Part shown: positions 31,009 through 46,002 of the stretch, in pieces
Layout: every line of letters begins with the position of its first letter
Position numbering within the stretch: the stretch's first letter is position 1
Assembly: GCA_038503075.1 (NCBI GenBank)
Contig: JBCAML010000020.1
Span: 558,001 to 622,000 of the forward strand
DNA length: 64,000 nt
Origin: Gyromitra esculenta
Lineage: Eukaryota > Ascomycota > Pezizomycetes > Pezizales > Discinaceae
Reading direction: 5' to 3'
The notes under the pieces: generated by a model
Seen by the model: only the letters and a program-made list of their open reading frames with translations
What the model was told of the DNA's origin: nothing
Databases searched by the model: none
Program-made: the position numbers and the translations under genes

Positions 31009-31583
31009 GGGGAGGGCTATAGCAGCAGGGTCTCAGTTCAGTTGACGACACTCAAGACACCAACATACCACACCCACACTCCTCCTCCCATCCCCCCACC
31101 CCCCCTTAACTATACGCTTTTGAGTGCGTTATTGTGTTCTAATGTTCTCTTATAATTAAATAATATTAAATAATTTATCTGCACTCTTAGGCAGTGTTTA
31201 CTTTGTTTCACTCTCACTTCTCCGGAGGTTTTTGGCTCATGGACCCTCTGGATGTGCCTACTGAAACCTTTTAGCGGATGTTGGTTTAGATTAGTGGTTT
31301 AATGTTAGGGTTAGGTGGTTTAGAAGGTTTGGGTCAGGAGGTTTATGTTTAGGGTTAGGCGGTTTATGTTAAGGGTTAGGAGGTTTCTTGTTAGGGTTAG
31401 TGGTTTAGGGGGTTAGGGTTGTGATGGGGCCCCCGGCAGGGGGATAACAACCCGCAGGGGGTCTCCCCTGTTTTGGATATTATATTAACCAGAGTAGTCG
31501 TGGTAAACCCTTCTAAAGCCATGGAAACCGGTCGGTTTAGGTGGTGTCAACTGAACTGAGACCCTGCTGCTATAGACCACTCC
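31009..31583. mobile_element. hAT-like MITE with telomere-like repeats
   Basis: 575 bp. Ends are inverted repeats: CTATAGCAGCAGGGTCTCAG then TTCAGTTGAC from 31017 is mirrored at 31547-31575, and the outer ends are imperfect (GGGGAGGG against GGAGTGGT). A perfect 8-bp duplication, GATAGTTG, lies at 31001-31008 and 31584-31591, the size made by hAT transposases. No coding capacity. Between about 31303 and 31425 there are five blocks of the type AGGGTTAG. Confidence 0.8.
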
Positions 31584-31591
31584 GATAGTTG

Positions 31592-34500
31592 CACATCAGG
31601 ATCACGTCGTGACACAAGGCAAGTAATTGGAACTGGGAACGAAAACAAAGAACAAGCAAGTCATCGATCTGGGGTTACAATCAGGCTTTCGTCAGAGTGA
31701 ACAAGCAGCTCTTGGCAATTAACGAAAATCCCCCTGACGGCTGAAGGGGGGAGTGCAAAAAAAAGAGGTAAGTTAGGAGCTAGGAGTGGGACACACACAC
31801 GTGTTTAAATATCTTGCTCATACCTTCAGCTGGAAGGTGTGCTCTAGAAACCGAAAGCCAAGAAAGAAGGTATGAGAAAGAAAAGAAAAGGAAAAAGCAA
31901 GCGCCGCCTCCTCATCTCTTATTTTACGATGGTGCTGCTTGTTGCTTCTTATGCGGTTTTGGGGCGTAGGTTTGTAAATTACTCATACATAAATAACGAC
32001 ATCATCAAAGACTCCTCCGGCATGGAGAAACACTTTCCATTTCCCCGCTCCAATCAACCCATTTTCGGTCAATGTTGGAGGTAGTGAACAGTCCGAGACT
32101 ATTTGAAACACCTTGAAGCGAGCCGTGGGTATTCCAAATGGGGGTACATATGAGTTCCGCGTCATCGAAAAGCACTCGCACGGCGGTGAAGCTTGGATCT
32201 CTTGGAAAACTGTTCCGGCAAAGACCTGGGGAGATCGTTTCTCACGTCGTCGAAGACTAATCTGTCCGTAATGTGTATGGGGTGTGTTTTCCTCTCCACA
32301 CACACAAACACGCGCGAGTAATCAATGCCACCGTTAGTGGAATCCCGAATTCCGTCCAGCCGGCGCTGCAGGTGCGTCCGTGTTCGGCTTCTACTTTATA
32401 TTTTCCAAAGCTTGTCTGTGCTTGCAAAGCGTAAATAGAGTAAAATCGGAAAATAAAAAATAATTGGGGTTTCTCCACGAACGGTCTCTCCCTACTCCAA
32501 GCACTAAACTCAACTGAAGCGCGTCGCTAAATCTTCAGCCGATCAGAAATGCTGGGCAAATAAAGTTAGGTTAGCGTGCTCGTATCGATGATCCCGTTTG
32601 TTCCGATGCTCGCTTGCCGGCGAACCACGACTGAGTCGAACAGCCCCCCTGAGTTTAACCCTTTTGGGATGGGTGGACCTGACAGGGGCACAGCACTCCA
32701 CGAACAACGTTGTTGCTCACAAAGGGGGTCGCACACCCACTGTGGACCACACTATAGCAATTTAGAACAATAGCAGTGCCCAGCCAGGGAGGACAGACGT
32801 CAGATCTTCAGCAATCAAGCGAACAGATTCTTGGGATCGCTGGCAGTAGTGAATTCGTCTGGGTGTCGGGGAATAGAGATACATGTAGTCTAATAGCCCA
32901 GCGCGGTTGCCAAAATATATGGCGCGCGGTAGGTGTTATATCTCCTACATATAATATTGTGGAGTTCACTAACGCGTATTACTTACTTTCCTGAGACAGA
33001 AAATTTCTCTCGTAACACAAGACGAGGCTGAGTTTCGTATAACAGTCAACCACTAGCAAGGCATGCGCCTCTGGAGTAGGTAATAACGTTCAAGAGGATA
33101 CCCCCCACGTTCACCGTGGTACTCTGGTTATGTCCACCATCGTGAGGGTCGGATCCATCCGTAATCCTGCCAGAACCCGAACCGAATTGCAGCCGGCGTT
33201 GGCTCGTTGCCCAGCAGATGTCAAGCACCTGGGGTATATCGCTGAATTATACGGGTATGCACACTTTCTGGCGAAATGGCTTGCCAGCGAGAAAAAACGT
33301 CCCTCACACTGCCACAGGCATGAAGCTTTCTCCCAGCCGGTTGTTTGCCGCCCCATCATCGTGGAGAGCCCTTTTTTTGTTTTTACCCCTGCAGATAACC
33401 TTCTTTAGCGGCGTGTACCAGGAGTTTGATCCCTGCAGCATCTCCTCATGGATTGCGCTCGGATCGCTGTAGTGACGCCGAAACCGTGCATAGTGCCGTC
33501 CAAGAACCACATCCAAACAAGGAAAGGCCTTGTCTGAAGAAGAGTTCTGGATCAGAAGTCTCGTTCTGTTTGCGGTGACCGAGAACTGCCTGGGGCCAAA
33601 ATCCGGCAGGGTATTTTCTCTCTCGCTCACGCCCGATTCCCGAAGTCCAGATATACCTGTGGTATGCGCTGACAATTATAGATCCTGGTGCGTGCGGGAC
33701 TGTTGTTCTATTGAGACTGACTGATCTTATTGTGGTGATGTTGTATCTGAGTGTGGTGTGTGCGGTTTCGATAGTTATCCAGCAACTGATTTGACAGAGC
33801 GGTTGCGTGCTGTTCTTATTTGGTCGCCACCATGGACCTATTAGGATAGTTCTTGCCACCTGCGTGGATGGGAAGGGAAAGTATTCAGTTCAGATGTGTG
33901 GAAGGGTTCACAGCCAGGCCTGATCAGTGTCTCCACTCGTACTAGGCTGGTTCCCAGGCTTTTTTCGATTCCAGATTCCCCTTTCCTTTCGTGTGTTTCG
34001 TCGTCACGGGCTGCCTTCCTGATCTCTGGCAAGCGTAGAAACAAAAGGCCTATCTTTAGGTACACAATTGTGCTTAATTCTGGCCGTCACGCAGAACCCG
34101 CTTTCCTCTTTCCTCCCCTTTCGTCCTCCCCACTCCCACTTCCAACTCTCTCTTTACCCGCCCGCCGACAATAGCAGCAGAGTGGTCTTTTCCCCCCTCC
34201 AAGACATGCTCCTGGCTGCTCTTCGTCTGTAATTCGGACTTCCCTCCACCGTCGCTCCTTCATCCCAAAGCCCTTCTTTTGCGCACGCCTGTCCCTTCTT
34301 TGAATCTATTTCCCCCCCATTCGTTTGTGGTGCCTAAACCCTCACTCGTTCCTTTTTGGCATCCATTCCAGTCCTTTCAAGAAATCGGGTTGCAGCATCC
34401 GCATTGTTTTTGTGAGCTAGCTAAGAGGGCGTTTTTTGCTGGGATATCCAACCCATATTCTATTCAGCTACCTACCCTAAAAAGATCCCACCCCCCTTTT

Positions 34501-34730
34501 CCTCTATTCTATCTGCTCTCTCTTAATTCCCATCCTGCTAGCCCTTGCGCAAGATATTTTCCGTCCTCTTCTTCATTCGGTCAATCTTTTTTATTCTAGT
34601 CGCTCCTTTGGACCGCTATTGAAATCAAATAATCCTGAACCAACTTCTCGTTTCGTCGAAATAAGTTATATTTCGACCCGTCGTTCGTTTTTTTTTTGTC
34701 AGCTATCTTGACCACATTTAAGTCTTCGCA
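31592..34730. other. Gene-poor spacer, nothing recognised
   Basis: About 3.1 kb. Only short overlapping ORFs lacking domains or conserved-looking motifs. The last 600 bp (34100-34730) is pyrimidine-rich, as fungal promoters and 5' leaders often are, and probably serves the gene starting at 34731. Confidence 0.45.
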
Positions 34731-36252
34731 ATGGGTTGGTTCGGGGATTTGAATCTTGGTTTGAAATATTCGTAAGTTTTCTTTATCTGTGCCTTCTCCG
34801 ATACTACGGTGTGTTGGTCAGTGACTAATGCTGAGGGTTTTCTGATAGCATTGTTCTGGGTTCGTTGATTTTTCTCGTGTTTATTGGGGGGCTCATAAAG
34901 CTTCAAGTTATTAGAGCAAGGTATGTTTCCGTGCTGTCGTTTATTTTCAACGGTGTTTGAAGGATACTGACATGTGGACGTTGCTTGTCGTGCAGAACGA
35001 GGAAATTCCAAGAGGTACTTACCCGTTGCATCTATTCTAATACTACTATGAATAATCGCTTGTAAGAGTCTTGAAATATCTAACACGCACTCCAGGAAGC
35101 CAAAGCCAAAGCTGCCAATGAAGAAGGAAAGGTAGAACAGATCGCGCTCAACCAGCGAGAGGAGGGAGAAGGAGATTTATTCGGAATCAGAGCATTGGAG
35201 CGAGGATTCTATGGAGGAGTTGCACAGTCAAGGCCAACGACGCCTACTCCCGCAAACATGTCAACGAGTACCCTTGTTCAGTCTGCGCACATTCCTTTCG
35301 GACAAAAGACAGCAGGAAACAGCGCCACGAGTTCCGTTATCACCATTGATGTCGGGAACCCGAAGCCGCCCACTGTTACAACCCAGCGTGGCGATGTAGC
35401 CGTGGATATGGGCTTGACAGTCCCCGACTCACCTAAGCTTCCCCGTTCCCCCGAGTCCCCGAGATTTCCCCGCGAACGATCACCGTCCCCGCTTTCCTAC
35501 AGCCCGCAGCTCGACTCCAACATTCCATCCAGCGGTCTCGGACTGAACTCGTTCGCCGCAACTTCTGGGGGGCCAAAGATCCAGAACAAGCCTGCTGCAC
35601 AGGTTCATGCGCCCACCCGCGGGCACACTTTGTTCTCGAGCCAGGGCTCTGTAGTCGACGAAGACGAACACCGATCGCCGCCCAGCTCGCCCTCGCAGAG
35701 CAGCCATCGCAGCAACGGTTCCCAGAGCGGGCCAAATACGAACTTTAGCCGTCCACCCCCATCTCCACCACGAAATGGACATCAACCACAAATCAGGATC
35801 GATGCGCCGCGACCTGACTCTCCAAGTAAGCTGCCCCGGTTCTTGTAATGAGAATTTTATGTCTGTTTTTTGTTAGTTTGTTAGTTTGCATGGCTGTTTT
35901 GGCCTTGACTTCTTTTTTTTTGTTACTTACGCATTTTGTGAACGTCCCGCCTAAAAGGTAACGAGACTCAGCAGAAAGAGCGGTATCCCGCCCGGCGATG
36001 AACAACGGCAGAGTAGGACGTGGTAGTGAGGATGGCGGAGAGGGAGGCTATGGAGCACAATTGGGGGTTAGGTCAGCGGCGGTTAATCGAGTTTCGAGCC
36101 AGAGTTTGGCGGATGTCTATGATTCGTATTACGACGGTAGCAAGCGGATGTCGAATGTGAGGGAGTCAACATATAGTGGTATCACCACCACTTCGTCGGT
36201 TTCTGATGGGGAGAGTGAGGGCGATCGACGATACCCTAGGATGGCGACATAG
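34731..36252 (+). CDS. Single-pass membrane protein, Ser/Pro-rich, unknown function
   Basis: Exons 34731-34771, 34849-34920, 34996-35014, 35096-35825 and about 35972-36252, giving about 380 aa. The third exon is only 19 nt. The last 3' splice site is uncertain: AG at 35965, 35971 or 35974 all keep the frame; ACTCAG at 35971 is used here. The start MGWFGDLNLG is followed by one hydrophobic segment (residues about 14-33), a basic stop-transfer (IRARTRK), a charged Ala/Glu/Lys helix, and a long disordered tail full of SP and TP pairs, a likely kinase target. I do not recognise the family. The layout suggests an anchored adaptor in a fungal membrane. Confidence 0.65.
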
Positions 36253-39638
<3,386 letters not shown>

Positions 39639-40075
39639 ATATGTTGCGTATGTTTTTGTATGTGAATAATAAGGACGACTAATGGAAGAGACGGTGGGAC
39701 GCTTTCATGAGCCGATTAACTTTTTTTATTATGCTCTTTCATGTATATTACTCTTTTTCTTATTTCTTTTAACTTGTTTTCCTTAGACCTTGATAAATCC
39801 TTTTTTTCGGGGTTTCTTATGACTTATGTTATGGGTATGACCCGTATTAGGTGCTGAGCTTTTTTAAAGTTAATATTAATGCTATATATGGTTAGTGATT
39901 ACTATTTTCTAAGTTAGTTTTCACAGAATGAGAACAGACTCAAACCAGATTCCTATGAGTATTACTTCGCTTTAGTCAACCATGTTCTAGTTTCCTCCGC
40001 CACGAAGCGTGAGTCACCACCTCCGCCTTCGTCAGAAGAAAACTATATCACACCATTTCACACAGACACATACAG
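39639..40075. other. Intergenic between ERG1 and tRNA-Pro
   Basis: AT-rich 3' flank of ERG1; nothing else recognised. Confidence 0.5.
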
Positions 40076-40183
40076 GCTCGGCTGGTCTAGTGGTATGATT
40101 CTCGCTTAGGGTAATACTCTAAGCCGCTTGTACTTGTACAGCGAAATTGCGAGAGGTCCCCGGTTCAAACCCGGGGTCGAGCC
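40076..40183 (+). tRNA. tRNA-Pro (AGG) with intron
   Basis: The acceptor stem GCTCGGC pairs with GTCGAGC; discriminator C. An extra G (40075) could also pair, since the last base before T40184 is C. D arm GTCTAGTGGTATGATT, anticodon stem CTCGC/GCGAG with anticodon AGG, T arm CCCGG-TTCAAAC-CCGGG. A 36-nt intron (40112-40147) follows the base 3' of the anticodon; its CTCTAAGC pairs with GCTTAGGG of the anticodon loop as in normal pre-tRNA introns. Confidence 0.92.
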
Positions 40184-42069
40184 TAACGGTGTTTCTTTGA
40201 CGCTTCTTTTTTGTTGTTTAATGCTAATGATTGGCGGGGCGGGTAGACCGCTCATCTCTTTGACTTCTTTCCGGGAGCTTTATTTCCCTACATACTGTCT
40301 AGTCAGGGAGAGGGACAGCTACGGGTTCGTCGGAGTGTAATGACGATGGCAGTCGAGTCGCCATACGTACTTCGAAGGATCTTGATATACATTCAGCACA
40401 TATCTCCGCGCCCTTTAAAGCCAACCTTCGTTTAGCAGTCTCAGATTCGAGGATTACAGCGGACTTTGTTGGGGTTTTAAGTAAGCCTTTTTTCAATATC
40501 TAAATCGTTATATCACCGATTACTGGGCGCAAGAACGTACCAATCGCCCTGGCGCTGAAATCGTTCTGAAGACGCAAATTCTCGACAATCTTTTAGAGCA
40601 CATTCACCCCAGCATATTAGAATAAGCCGAAATCAGAACTTCGATGAAGGCTATACCTCTAGTTTTCCGGGCGTGGCGCTGTATTTGAACCTCCCAATTT
40701 CCTATTCCCGCCGTTAATTCATGTTCATATTCCACCAAGTCTTTCTATTTTGCAAGCCCTCGAGATTTCGAAATTTTGGGCTTCGAGTTAGGCCAAGAAG
40801 CGGTAGTGGGGAAGTCGCATAGTTAAATAGATATGTGGTGATTCTAGATAGTTACTATCTCTCCAGAGTTTCGAATGGACCGTGCCCGGAGATGAGTTTG
40901 GGTGGCCGTTTCAAGACGGGGTAGATCTCAATATATACGAGCATCGCATTATTTAGGTGATAATACGGGAACCCAAGGCACTGAGTTCGTTTTTTGTTTA
41001 CTTTTCTCAGACCTCATAGCTTTATTACATGTACCTCCCTCCTAGGCCCTTACCTACGAGCCCGCGCTATCATTACTCGTCGGCATGATGAATGTCTTTG
41101 ATGTATCTTATATAACCGGGTTCTTATGCATTATATATACGCACTTTGATTACTCGATTGGCTTTGGAATCACATCAACGATCTATTCTATACTTTCTAT
41201 ACTGTGTAGACACAGGACGGAGATCATTGGTTTGAGAGATCTTGTTATGCACCAGTAATGCATTTTATGGCTTATTAAGTGATATTAGGTCTTTGCTTTA
41301 GGTAGACCTGGTTAAACATTTCACTACTTACTGTAGCGGGTAATAAAGTCATAAAATATCACTCGATGATATTCATCTTCAAGTGATACTTTGGGGAATT
41401 TTAGACTAAATAAGGAACCTCTATCACACTGGTAGATATTTCTTCAAAATTTCATAGTTGCTGACCTTTTTTTTGGTTCTGCTTTCTTTCCGTTTTTTTT
41501 GTTGGGATCTCTGATCGTTAGGGAGGTATCGTGTTTAAGTTTGTTCGGGTTTTCAGATGTCTTGTGAATATTATATGACTTCGTCGTCTTCGTTTAGCAA
41601 GAATCGAGGCCAATCTATCTCTTTAGCCTTTTCTACTGTTCTGAATGTGGTCTCCTCTAATTATCTGGAAAACTTGTATCTGCGTTTTCTCTTAACTTGA
41701 ATTATATACATCTATGTGCAGGTTTACAAAGTACCAGCCTAACGCATAGCATCACCGTCATAAGGATCACTCGGCTATACTTACCTCGAGAAGGTTAGTA
41801 ATTTAACGGAGCGAGGGAAGGCTCATTGGCATGACCGTGCTTCAATAGGTGATAGAGCACATATCACAAGATCTTCTGGCTCTATGGATGCGTCTGCTGC
41901 GACCTGCATCAATTCGAAAGGAAAAACACAAACAAATTGTTTTGAAGAACCATTAGCATTACTAATTCTCATCTACTGGATATCAAGGTATCTAGGTATC
42001 TAAAGATATCATCCTCCCTCATATGCGTACCATCAAATGAAAGTTAGCCATAGTTTCGCGGCCACACCT
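40184..42069. other. Intergenic, nothing recognised
   Basis: About 1.9 kb of AT-rich DNA with no long ORF, no clear RNA gene and no obvious repeat. Confidence 0.5.
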
Positions 42070-42916
42070 CTACAAAAATTTCCATTTCTTCGCAACTTCA
42101 AACCCTTCCGCCAGAGATCCAACCCTGGCATCAATGGCAAATCCTTCTTTTTCCATACGTCTGCACTCTGTATAAAGGTTCTTTAAGGGTACGGTAAAGA
42201 CCTCGATAAACTCGTTTTCCTCGAGATGCTGCTTAGGGTTCTTATTACGCTCATTGGTGAGATCAATCTTGACGTGGATGAAGTGGAGGTTTGTGTTACA
42301 CATGCCTGGTCGTCGTTAGCTACGCCAGAATGATGTAAAGTAGATTGGTGGGCTAACCAGGATCGTTGAACATCAAGCAGCTCCTCTCCCCCGCATCTTC
42401 AACTTTCTCAACAACTCCATGGTATCCAGTCTCTTCGTAAAGTTCACGAACTGCACATTCCTCGGGAGTCTCTCCAGCATCAATCAGGCCGGCGGGAACC
42501 TCTACACAAATCTAAAAACGTTCAGTAAATCCAACCATTAAAGCTATGCAGACAATTTCCCGGAACAAAATATATTAGTGGAACCTTGGAAAATTTTCAA
42601 TGTACCTTTCCGATAGGTGGGCGATACTGTTTCTGAAGTAGAAGCTCTGGCGGCTGCCCAGGGTTCTCAAGGACAGCAATGATGCCAACGCCATCGAAAT
42701 CGACACCTTCAGGACGGGTACAACGTTCACTGGATTCCCAAGTTCGCTCTACGCTGTTAGGGTCCGTATATGTTGTCCTGTAATTAAAGTTAACTCGAAT
42801 GTTTGATGAAGCTAAAGTTTGAATGGGGGGACTTGCTTGACCAGCTTGACCCATTTGGCATCTTGGGTCATGAGCGGTTCCTGAGAGATAATCTTGCTAG
42901 CAGCAATATGAGACAT
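42070..42916 (-). CDS. YSA1: ADP-ribose pyrophosphatase (Nudix, Ysa1-like)
   Basis: Four exons on the minus strand: 42916-42837, 42777-42606, 42511-42358 and 42305-42070, giving 213 aa. Hydrolyses ADP-ribose to AMP and ribose 5-phosphate, clearing free ADP-ribose. The Nudix box is complete: [17 protein letters not shown] then YEETG in exon 3. Other family marks: an N-terminal DAKWVKL segment, [17 protein letters not shown], and [13 protein letters not shown]. The first intron (42836-42778) begins GCAAGT instead of GT: it is the only donor that keeps the frame and family sequence (VK joined to TTYTDP), so this is a GC-AG intron. The others are GT-AG (94 and 52 nt). The two Nudix genes of the window are not close relatives. 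Confidence 0.9.
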
Positions 42917-43044
42917 TTCTGCAGAAGCTTTGGGAGTGTCCGTACGGAGGATTGGGTCGAGTTCGGTGTGGTGAAGGTAAAATGCGGGGGATTTGAGGCT
43001 CTACGGGAACCTCACCAAATATTACCATATCTCTTGGCATATGT

Positions 43045-43252
43045 TTACAACGCGTCTTCCTCCACCGTCACAGCCTTTTCTTCTCCCTCAACGTGTCTAA
43101 TCACCAGGAAATTTTCATCTTCGTCGATAAATGGCTACATAAATTTGATTAGGGAGGGTAGATGCGTTTGTGAAAGGGTATGTCGAGGAAGCGATTTTGA
43201 CCATGTTTTTTTTTACCTTGAACCACATACCAAAGGCTAGCTTCGCCGACAT
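43045..43252 (-). CDS. Possible 41-aa two-exon protein
   Basis: ATG 43252, exon 43252-43217, intron 43216-43135 (GTAAAA...ATGTAG with a CTAAT branch-like site), exon 43134-43045 ending TAA. The product starts MSAKLAFGMWFK and is strongly acidic (EDENF, EGEEK, EEDAL). It lies 128 bp upstream of the YSA1 start on the same strand, so it may be a separate small gene or an upstream ORF in the YSA1 leader. No family recognised. Splice signals and composition support it, nothing else does. Confidence 0.4.
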
Positions 43253-43725
43253 TGCCCTAGAATCTTGGTGACACATTTTTCAAAGATATACATATATAGA
43301 ACTATAAATCTCAATGATGACTAAAAAAAAGAGTGAGAGCTACAAATCGTTTGAGGACACTTTGCAGATATGTCCATCCTACAAGACTAGGATAAAAAGA
43401 TAGATACAATGATTGCTGGTTGATGTAACTGACGAATTTTGATAGTTTGACTATAACTAAGGACTCGGAGACGATGGTTACTGGTTGCGACAGAACTCCA
43501 TTGGCGTGCTTTCTGAGTCCCCAGCCCTAGATCGAAAGAGGGAGAGGAGAGGACTAATGACTTATCTACTGTCTGTGGACTACATCACAACGTATTTGAA
43601 ATATCTGGGGTAATATAATTAATGTTCGAGATTCAAATAAGAAGGGGGAGAGTCGAAATGATAGGTATAATTACCTGAAATCATAATTTATAAATTATCA
43701 CATACAGCACTTTCTCGGGCACGAA

Positions 43726-44268
43726 CTAAGTAAGGAATGGGTCTGCTACCATCCTCGTCGGGCCATCTGGAATGAATGGCCTAATGTACTTCTTTATCCA
43801 AGCCTCCGGGATCTCCTTCGCATCCTTCAGCCCATTGTTGATCCTCGTTATATACTCCTTTTTCGCCACGCCCTCCTCCACATTTCGATCGATATATATC
43901 AATGTCTCCAACAACCGTCCATCGTCCAGCATCTTCACATCCAACATATGTTTTTGGTAGCATCGCGGTACACCTTCGTAGACATCTAGCCTCCGAACAT
44001 CCTCGTCTGTGATGGCGTAGACGACACCATAACACTCGTCAGAGGAGGACGAAATGACGTTGGCATATCCTCGGTACGAGATGATCCAGCGATAGGATGG
44101 TAGGATGGCAGTTCCGATGATTATAGCAGAGGGACAGCGAGCTGTCATTTGGTGAATCCAGAGATTGGAACCGTATCCAAAATAGTAAGTTCTTGGGGGC
44201 TCATCTGGGTCGTTGGGTATAATGCTGTTGTGAGAACTCGACCCAGGTGTGCTACCATCGAGAACCAT
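43726..44268 (-). CDS. Gamma-glutamylcyclotransferase-like protein
   Basis: Single exon, 180 aa. The GGCT/AIG2-type fold signature FGYGSN is at residues 30-35, preceded by a strand (TYY), and the putative catalytic Glu is in VYEGVP (Glu98). Such enzymes release 5-oxoproline from gamma-glutamyl amines or glutathione-related peptides in the cytosol. The substrate cannot be told from sequence. Length fits fungal relatives. The gene is on the same strand as YSA1 and 0.5 kb from the small ORF; no shared regulation is evident. Confidence 0.85.
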   Translation of the reverse strand: MVLDGSTPGSSSHNSIIPNDPDEPPRTYYFGYGSNLWIHQMTARCPSAIIIGTAILPSYRWIISYRGYANVISSSSDECYGVVYAITDEDVRRLDVYEGVPRCYQKHMLDVKMLDDGRLLETLIYIDRNVEEGVAKKEYITRINNGLKDAKEIPEAWIKKYIRPFIPDGPTRMVADPFLT

Positions 44269-46002
44269 CGAGATGGGCTAGTATCGAATGTCAAGGAGGG
44301 GGGGACTTTCGGGAACTGACAGGTCTATCTCGCAGATCTAGTTTAGGTTGCAATTAGTCGGTGCCAGAACAGATAAGCTTTTGAGATTTGTATCGCCAGA
44401 GCTGCAGAAGTGACGCCACTCCTGGTCGTGTGGTCGGAACGTTTTATCCGAGTGATGCATTCGTTCCCGAGGGCAAACCCCAAAACCCCCTCACCTGCAA
44501 GCGGCGAAAAAACTCTAGGCGCCAAGAAACAGCTGGCTATATAAACCCCCCTTCTCTCGCCCTCTTCTTCTCCTCTCATACTTACCTGGCGACGAGTTTT
44601 CGTGAACAAGAAGACGAGAATTCCGGTGGCGATATACCTTCATTGCACAGCGAGGGTTGAGCTTCTGCCAAAGGTCTTCGGGCCTTCTGGGTTGCTTAAT
44701 TTTTGATTTAATTCAAACCTCTTGTGGGTATTGGCTTTCTTTCCTGTTGACTGCTTGGGCGAAGTCCGAAGCGTTGAGAGGAACACAAGATATACTTTTC
44801 CCACAAATTGGATCATTTCTGTATGCTGAACAAATGAAATGTCGTTATTTTGGTGTTTTGAAATTTTGGTTTCGTACCGTTGCAATGATTTAGAATGGTA
44901 GACTCCAAGAACAGATAGACAAAGTGCTCACGTCACCAACATGTCTAAAGGCATTTGTAAAGAGGATATGGCAGCCCCACCTAATACCGCCTCAACTGCC
45001 GCACTCCTTCCCACCATGCCAACCAAGTTCCCGGATCTTCATGTTTTCCCAGTGTAACAAACACTTAGATACCAGTCACCTGATGCTATCAGGCCACCAA
45101 CGAGTAATGGCTACACACAAACCCCAAGTGTTTGAGTTAGATTATTAGTACTCGGATACATCATGAAAACAAGGGTTTCAAGTTGGCCAATCAGTAAGTC
45201 GATATAGCTGGATCCAGCCAACCAGAAACCCCGGCCTAGAACATGCATTTTCAGGCTCCTCATGCGGTATCCGAGTACCGTAGCTATACCCACCACAAGA
45301 ATAAAATTTGTCGTGAATTACGTGTGTTGCTGTTGCTGTTATAGGATTTATCCCGACAGAGAGCCTTGTTCTTGTGGCTATTGCTCGGAGATTAGTCCTT
45401 TATTTGGGTGGGGGTTTTCAAGGTAAGGTTTCATGAGTCCTGGAGTGAGTCTTGCCGATACGCTTCACATGGTCACTTACATAACGTCTTTTCTAGCTCG
45501 GTAAATGCTGCAGCAGGTTATCGTGAAGATCTAGAACAAGCAGGTGACAGAAACTCCATATCAGGGTTAGAACCTAGAATATAGACGGGATAATGACCAC
45601 TCCATTTCCTTGGGTGCATAAAGGTGTTGAATATACACGTAACCTCGAACTTCGTGATTGTCTAGAGAGAGTTTCCACAGTTATATAAATACGGGGAGAA
45701 TTACTTACTCGCTTGGATCGACTTCGGTAAACGGTCATACATGAAGTGCGCACACCTACCGGAACACTCTATTGAGTTTTCTCGTACTTAGAAGATGCTG
45801 AACGGGTTAGGAAGCTTATTCCCAACATAAAGTTATCATACATGTACGAGTGATATTCCGTGCAAAGAACCACATCTTTCATAATCCTCCACAGTACAAG
45901 ATATCTCATACTTAACCTAATCCCAAAGAATCTACATAACATCAAATCCAGCCAGTCCAGTAAAGAAGTCTACAACGCCATAAAAGCACCTTCACCCACA
46001 TC
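44269..46002. other. Intergenic with a small MITE
   Basis: 1.7 kb between two minus-strand genes. It holds the inverted-repeat element at 45151-45275; otherwise no gene or RNA recognised. Confidence 0.5.
45151..45275. mobile_element. Short mariner-type MITE
   Basis: CTCGGATAC (45151-45159) is mirrored by GTATCCGAG (45267-45275), each flanked by TA (45149-45150 and 45276-45277). Inner sequence is partly palindromic too (GGGTTTC, GTTGGC). TA flanks and small size fit a Tc1/mariner-derived MITE; no coding capacity. Confidence 0.5.

Noticed and set aside
31872..32084. 70-codon ORF with a hydrophobic stretch
   Set aside because: Lys/Arg run plus chance hydrophobic segment in a gene-free spacer, no promoter or homology cue.
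42803..43240. 145-codon ORF on the + strand
   Set aside because: Antisense to YSA1 exon 1, its first intron and the small ORF; composition follows the opposite strand.
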